From: Thiobacillus denitrificans
GTDB lineage: Bacteria > Pseudomonadota > Gammaproteobacteria > Burkholderiales > Thiobacillaceae
DNA length: 43,079 nucleotides
NCBI GenBank assembly: GCA_020723405.1
Contig: DYIY01000015.1
Span: 25,039-68,117, forward strand
Direction: 5' to 3'
Positions within the stretch are counted from its first letter, which is position 1, and the number at the start of each line of letters is the position of its first letter. Made by a program: the position numbers and the translations under genes. Shown here piece after piece: positions 39,503-43,079 of this stretch. Under the pieces are notes generated by a model. That model ran no database searches. It saw only the letters and a list, made by a program, of their open reading frames with translations, and was not told the DNA's origin.

Positions 39503-41472
39503 CTGGCATGCATCCGATCGAAGCCGAACTCATAGAGGTCATGAAGAGTGGGCGAGACTGGCAGTTGGCAGATCTTGGGGGGGTCACGAAGCTCGCGCCA
39601 GCAGCACGATCGCTCGGCAGTTCGCCCATGATGCCCGAGCTGCTTCACCCGCTTGTGTTGGGGTGGAGCAATGCCAAGGCGGCTGATCGAGACGCGCACA
39701 AGGGTGTCCTGCACGATCTATTGGAGGTCGCGACAACTGACTTCGTACTCCTTGAGGCGGTCGATATCCTTGAACATCATCGGCCACTGCCGGACGACGG
39801 AGATGAGTGTTGCTTCATGCTGTTCCTGGCAAAGGCAGCAACCGGCGACCATTCGCTATCTGGGCTATCGCGCGGCGCAGCGCTTGATGGCGCGTTTCGC
39901 TGGGCCGGCGACAACAGACGCTGGCAGCTTCGCCTACTGGACTTCTTCCTCGGTCTTGCACCAGGCGACGACACAGAGTTCCTGCGACGGGCCGCCAAGA
40001 TTGTCGGCGTCGCTTTTTCGCACTGGCGCGACAAGGAACTAGTCGAGGTTCTGCGCAAACTCGTCCAACTCGAAGCGGTCCGGCCTGAGGCAGCTTTCGA
40101 GTTGGGGATGGCTACTCTTGCTGAAGCCATGGACAGAGTGGACAGCAACGCGGCAGCCACCGCCTTCCGTGAGGCTAGAGACTGGTTTGGTGAGTCCGAC
40201 GGAGTATCTGAGCACCGTCCGGAAGTCAGCTTGTACCTCGACGGCCTTGATCTACTCCTAAGCTTCCACAGCGGTGCTGCAAGCACATCGTTCGGTACCG
40301 TGAGCGACCGTGTTCAGCAGCACGCGTTCGAGCTGCACGCTTGGTCCGGAGGCTCCGGCCCTCCGTGGTTGGGGGCGAGACAGACCGAGGCGGCGTGTTG
40401 GAGCGTGTTGGCCAGTGCCGTAGCAGGACTGGCAGGCTCACTTGACGAACCGAGTTGGTGGGAACCGGCAGCTGTCATCGAAGAGGGGCTCCTGTCTGTG
40501 TACAGCGCGGGTCGATCGATCTTGCGTCGAGATCAGCACGGTGGCGTCGAAGCGATGGTCAGACCTCGAATACGCGCAAGTGTCGCCACGCAGGCCGGAC
40601 AGGCGCATCAAGTGCGCAGGTGGATCCAACAAAACGCGACCCATGAATGGGCCGCGGAAGCGCGAGATCTGATAGCACAGATTGATGCTTTCATTGAACA
40701 GTCAGGCAATCCGAAAAACCCTCCTGAGGCGGCGAGCGAACGGACCTCGCTCGCCGCAATCATCGCAAGGTCCAACATCCCGGAAGAACAGAGGAATGTC
40801 ATCGGTGTAGTCACGAACGCCGTGTCGTTGCAACTTGCCAATCTGACAAGCGCCGAAGTCGATGTCATCGAACGCTGCTGTAAGGAGGCACGGGGGCACA
40901 CCGACTACAGCGCGAATACGAACGGGACTTGTCTATTCGACACCGTGCTTCTCTGGTTGGTCCGTTTTGTTTTCAATCGCCTGGAATTGACTAAGGGCGA
41001 CGACCCAACTGGCGCCTACCTCTTCGAACGCGATGACGGTTCACTGCCTCACGAGAACGAACTACAGCAGGATTTTTTTCGCTGGGTGGCAACGTATGCA
41101 GCAGGGAGCGACCTTGAACCGACAAACATTGCGAGTGGCAGAGCCGATATACGCCTGAGATCTGGCCCCGAACGTCTCATTGTCGAGGTAAAGCGCGAGG
41201 AAACAGACTGCTCCTTCGATGCGCTCTTCAAATCGTATGCAGCACAAACAACGGACTACCAGAACATCAGCATCCGGCTGGGCGTACTGTTGGTGCTCGA
41301 TTTGGCGACACCGAACCGCGAAGGTACTCCGCATCTAACGAGCTTGTTTGAGATGCGCCACGTCCGCCGCAGCGGCGAATTCCAGTCACGGCTGATCTTG
41401 ATCGTCAAGGTTCCGGGCCGGCGCAAGAGGCCGAGCGACCTCACAAGACTTGCCAAAACAAACCGATCCTAA
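39496..41472 (+). CDS. Large protein with C-terminal PD-(D/E)XK nuclease domain, putative effector
   Basis: The ATG at 39496 lies inside the end of the ATPase gene (7-base overlap); an alternative is 39508. The 658-residue protein is mostly helical, with repeat-like helices over about residues 1-500. It ends with a restriction-nuclease-like domain: acidic residue in GRADIRLRSG (about 550), core RLIVEVKREE (about 562-571, the EVK motif), and a later helix with LFKSYAAQTTDY. That set is typical of Mrr/Cap4-like PD-(D/E)XK nucleases. It is the best effector candidate of the cluster, acting on DNA when the ATPase complex is triggered. The helical part may be the regulatory or oligomerisation region. 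Confidence 0.82.
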   Translation: MVTGMHPIEAELIEVMKSGRDWQLADLGGVTKLAPAARSLGSSPMMPELLHPLVLGWSNAKAADRDAHKGVLHDLLEVATTDFVLLEAVDILEHHRPLPDDGDECCFMLFLAKAATGDHSLSGLSRGAALDGAFRWAGDNRRWQLRLLDFFLGLAPGDDTEFLRRAAKIVGVAFSHWRDKELVEVLRKLVQLEAVRPEAAFELGMATLAEAMDRVDSNAAATAFREARDWFGESDGVSEHRPEVSLYLDGLDLLLSFHSGAASTSFGTVSDRVQQHAFELHAWSGGSGPPWLGARQTEAACWSVLASAVAGLAGSLDEPSWWEPAAVIEEGLLSVYSAGRSILRRDQHGGVEAMVRPRIRASVATQAGQAHQVRRWIQQNATHEWAAEARDLIAQIDAFIEQSGNPKNPPEAASERTSLAAIIARSNIPEEQRNVIGVVTNAVSLQLANLTSAEVDVIERCCKEARGHTDYSANTNGTCLFDTVLLWLVRFVFNRLELTKGDDPTGAYLFERDDGSLPHENELQQDFFRWVATYAAGSDLEPTNIASGRADIRLRSGPERLIVEVKREETDCSFDALFKSYAAQTTDYQNISIRLGVLLVLDLATPNREGTPHLTSLFEMRHVRRSGEFQSRLILIVKVPGRRKRPSDLTRLAKTNRS

Positions 41473-41827
41473 TTGATCCTCCGATCACAGGTACCTCTGG
41501 GATGCGCACCAAGGCGACCTCCGACAAACTTGGCGTGCCGTACCGACGAGTAGCAACTACCTCAGGGTGCGCCCGATCAACGTAATAAAGCAATGCCATT
41601 GGATCTGTGTGGCATTTGCGCGCCGGTGGGAGATGCCGCCATTGGAACGGTCTCGAGGCTGTGCGACAGGTAGCTGACCCATTGCTGCCTGATTGAATGT
41701 GATAGCCCAACGGCAACTTTGGCCGAGAAGTTCGCATAGGTCGTAAGACAGGTTTCAGAGCCCTGCAGCCGTTTGACTGGCATGATAGGGACGCTTGGCG
41801 GGCCGGTTTAGGTTCTGTGGGGAAGTG
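41473..41827. other. Convergent intergenic gap without a gene
   Basis: This 355-base gap lies between two convergent genes. The only longer frames (for example 41441-41737, minus) have no ribosome-binding site and no recognisable sequence. I see no clear terminator hairpin with a T-run and no repeat. Confidence 0.4.
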
Positions 41828-42907
41828 CTAGTCGGCCTTGTCGTCAGGCGGCTCGAAGAGCATCCGCTCGAACTCGCGTCCATTGAACTGATCAGTGTTG
41901 GCATTGCGCCTCCAGAAATCAAAGATCGACTCATCAGGACAGCGCTCTACGATGAACAGCGCCTTGGTGTTCTCCTCATCATAAGGAGCTTCTAATCCGA
42001 TGGCTGTGTCGGCGTCTCCCAGAACGACATAGTCGAACCGCTTAAGGTCATTCAGTACGGGCTGGACACGCCCACCCTCGAAGGGCAGGACGGCGCCGGG
42101 CACAAGCCCTACGCGAAAGATCTCGGGATGACAGAGTTCAAAGTGAACGACCTCTCCACGAGGCGCGTGGCGGTAGACGTGCTGGGAAGCAATGGCGCTT
42201 GCCGGCACCGAAACTTTCAGCGTAGCCCGTCGGTTCCAAGTGTTCTCACGATAAACGCGAATTGAAACTGCATCCGCCCAACTGCGCGCGTTCGTGGGCA
42301 TCAAGACGATCTGCTCATCTGACGCCATGGCGATGCGTTGAAGGTCATGTTTAGTTTGGATGTCTGGAAGGCTGGTGAAATAGGCATAGCCGACGTTCTC
42401 GAGCTTCTTTGTGCCCTGGACATTCCACTGCGAAGAACGGAAGTGCCCGCTTTCCTCAATAGCTTTTCGGTATTCCGGGGTCGTGTGGTGGAAGAGGTCA
42501 AGCAGTAAGTCATTGTCATCGCTGACGGTGCAAGTTCCTGTCGCAATTGCGGCGAGATCTGACGCTCCTGAGATGAAGCAGCTGTAGAGGTGGGAACCGT
42601 CCTCAAACTTGCGAACCAACTGGCCGGAAGTGAACTGAATCGACAAGCGAGGCGGCTCCTCACTGAGGTCTATCCAAAGATTGCAGATGGCAAATCCATC
42701 TAGATAATGCAGCAAACACGCCGTGAAGAACTTTGGTTGATACCATTTCCAGCCGCCGACTTCCGCGACTAGCAGCTCTGGCAGCAGGAGGCTAAAACCT
42801 TGTGCATGTATTAGCTTGAGCTTGATGAGCCCTTCGACTACGCCCTCTCTTGCTCGAATAGTCGACAGCCACTCCTGCTCTTCAGCATCTCCGATTGCAC
42901 TAGCCAT
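41828..42907 (-). CDS. Hypothetical protein with an ADP-ribosyltransferase-like (HYD1-type) motif
   Basis: The 359-residue product starts at an ATG with an AAAGG ribosome-binding site. The N-terminal 130 residues are of unknown type. At about residues 136-180 the sequence reads LLDLFHHTTPEYRKAIEESG, then HFRSS and GYAYFTSLPDIQTKHDLQRI. This recalls the LYHYT...YFTDLP signature of HYD1-type ADP-ribosyltransferase-fold toxins. The remaining 170 residues (RENTWNRRATLKVSVPASAI and further) are β-rich and may complete the fold or form another domain. It converges on the four-gene cluster. It could be an independent toxin-like defence gene; function is not established. Confidence 0.7.
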   Translation of the reverse strand: MASAIGDAEEQEWLSTIRAREGVVEGLIKLKLIHAQGFSLLLPELLVAEVGGWKWYQPKFFTACLLHYLDGFAICNLWIDLSEEPPRLSIQFTSGQLVRKFEDGSHLYSCFISGASDLAAIATGTCTVSDDNDLLLDLFHHTTPEYRKAIEESGHFRSSQWNVQGTKKLENVGYAYFTSLPDIQTKHDLQRIAMASDEQIVLMPTNARSWADAVSIRVYRENTWNRRATLKVSVPASAIASQHVYRHAPRGEVVHFELCHPEIFRVGLVPGAVLPFEGGRVQPVLNDLKRFDYVVLGDADTAIGLEAPYDEENTKALFIVERCPDESIFDFWRRNANTDQFNGREFERMLFEPPDDKAD

Positions 42908-42959
42908 AGCTCACCTTTCCTGACAAGCCGCATTTCGCGAACAGATTGACCCGCCCCCA

Positions 42960-43079
42960 ACGGGCGTGCCGTTTGACGGCACGCGCGTTCTGGATGCGAC
43001 TGCGATGGGTGAGCTGCAGCAATTGCCCGGCACGATGTGCATCGTGGGCGCAGGTGTGGTCGGCTGCGAATTCGCCACG
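42960..43079 (+). pseudogene. sthA: 5'-truncated pyridine nucleotide-disulfide oxidoreductase fragment (sthA-like)
   Basis: The frame ending at the window edge reads GVPFDGTRVLDATAMGELQQ, then LPGTMCIVGAGVVGCEFAT. This is the middle of a flavoprotein disulfide reductase, including the NAD(P)H-binding GxGxxG motif, and most resembles soluble transhydrogenase SthA. The FAD-binding N-terminal domain that should precede it is absent: an in-frame stop lies at 42921-42923 and the next 42908 bases encode unrelated genes. The gene is thus truncated at its 5' side, probably by island insertion or deletion. The 3' part continues beyond the window. Confidence 0.65.

Noticed and set aside
41441-41737. 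98-residue minus-strand frame between the nuclease and ART-like genes
   Set aside because: No ribosome-binding site, overlaps the end of the nuclease gene, and no family pattern.
42965-42983. Inverted repeat CGTGCCG-TTTGA-CGGCACG near the right edge
   Set aside because: It falls within the conserved coding sequence for VPFDGT of the sthA-like fragment, so it is probably a coding coincidence and not a recombination site.
1-43079. CRISPR array, tRNA, rRNA, transposase or integrase
   Set aside because: I searched both strands by eye for regularly spaced repeats, cloverleaf-like segments and DDE or tyrosine/serine recombinase motifs and found none.

Overview
The window is GC-rich proteobacterial accessory DNA. 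The F-type conjugation genes, the arsenosugar-type operon and the overall codon use suggest a betaproteobacterium (for example Rhodocyclales or Nitrosomonadales). That placement is inference; no rRNA, tRNA or housekeeping gene fixes it. I see no CRISPR array, tRNA, insertion sequence or integrase.

Region 1 (1-7.7 kb, mostly minus strand) is an unusual type I restriction-modification locus. Two complete HsdM proteins are encoded: one with catalytic motif NPPF (6139-7671) and one with NPPY (4417-5937). This is the signature of the heterodimeric m6A/m4C type I enzymes. A 70-residue zinc-ribbon protein lies between them and an unrecognised 382-residue protein follows. A HigB-like toxin and an XRE/M78-peptidase antitoxin then lead, through 8-bp overlaps, into hsdS and the first codons of hsdR, which runs off the left edge. 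A perfect palindrome lies just upstream of the toxin gene. Two small plus-strand genes sit between the M block and the toxin-antitoxin-S-R block.

Region 2 (7.7-28.2 kb, minus strand) is a compact F-type mating-pair-formation operon. In transcription order it encodes a lytic transglycosylase, an OmpA-like lipoprotein, a small protein, TraA, L, E, K, B, DsbC, TraV, C, TrbI, an S26 peptidase, TraW, U, TrbC, a TraN encoded as two secreted halves, a small secreted protein, TraF, H and G. Most junctions are start/stop overlaps. A relaxase, a coupling protein and an integrase are not in the window, so this is part of an integrative conjugative element or plasmid-derived island.

Region 3 (28.2-28.8 kb) is non-coding, purine-rich and hairpin-rich, with an intrinsic terminator facing left. 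Region 4 (28.8-31.2 kb, minus) is a rhodanese-ExbB-ExbD-TonB operon. Region 5 (31.4-35.4 kb, plus) is an arsenosugar-type operon: ArsS-like radical SAM enzyme, FAD disulfide oxidoreductase, small membrane protein and two glycosyltransferases (TIGR04283 and TIGR04282 types).

Region 6 (35.7-41.5 kb, plus) looks less GC-rich and is the best candidate for a little-described system. It is a translationally coupled four-gene set: an unknown protein, a small helical/winged-helix-like middle component, a Rad50/ABC-type ATPase with two CxxC motifs, and a large protein ending in a PD-(D/E)XK nuclease domain. It resembles ABC-three-component/Lamassu-type defence architecture with an extra subunit. A convergent gene (41828-42907, minus) carries a motif like the HYD1-type ADP-ribosyltransferases. 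The window ends in a 5'-less piece of a pyridine nucleotide-disulfide oxidoreductase gene resembling sthA, which may mark an island boundary.
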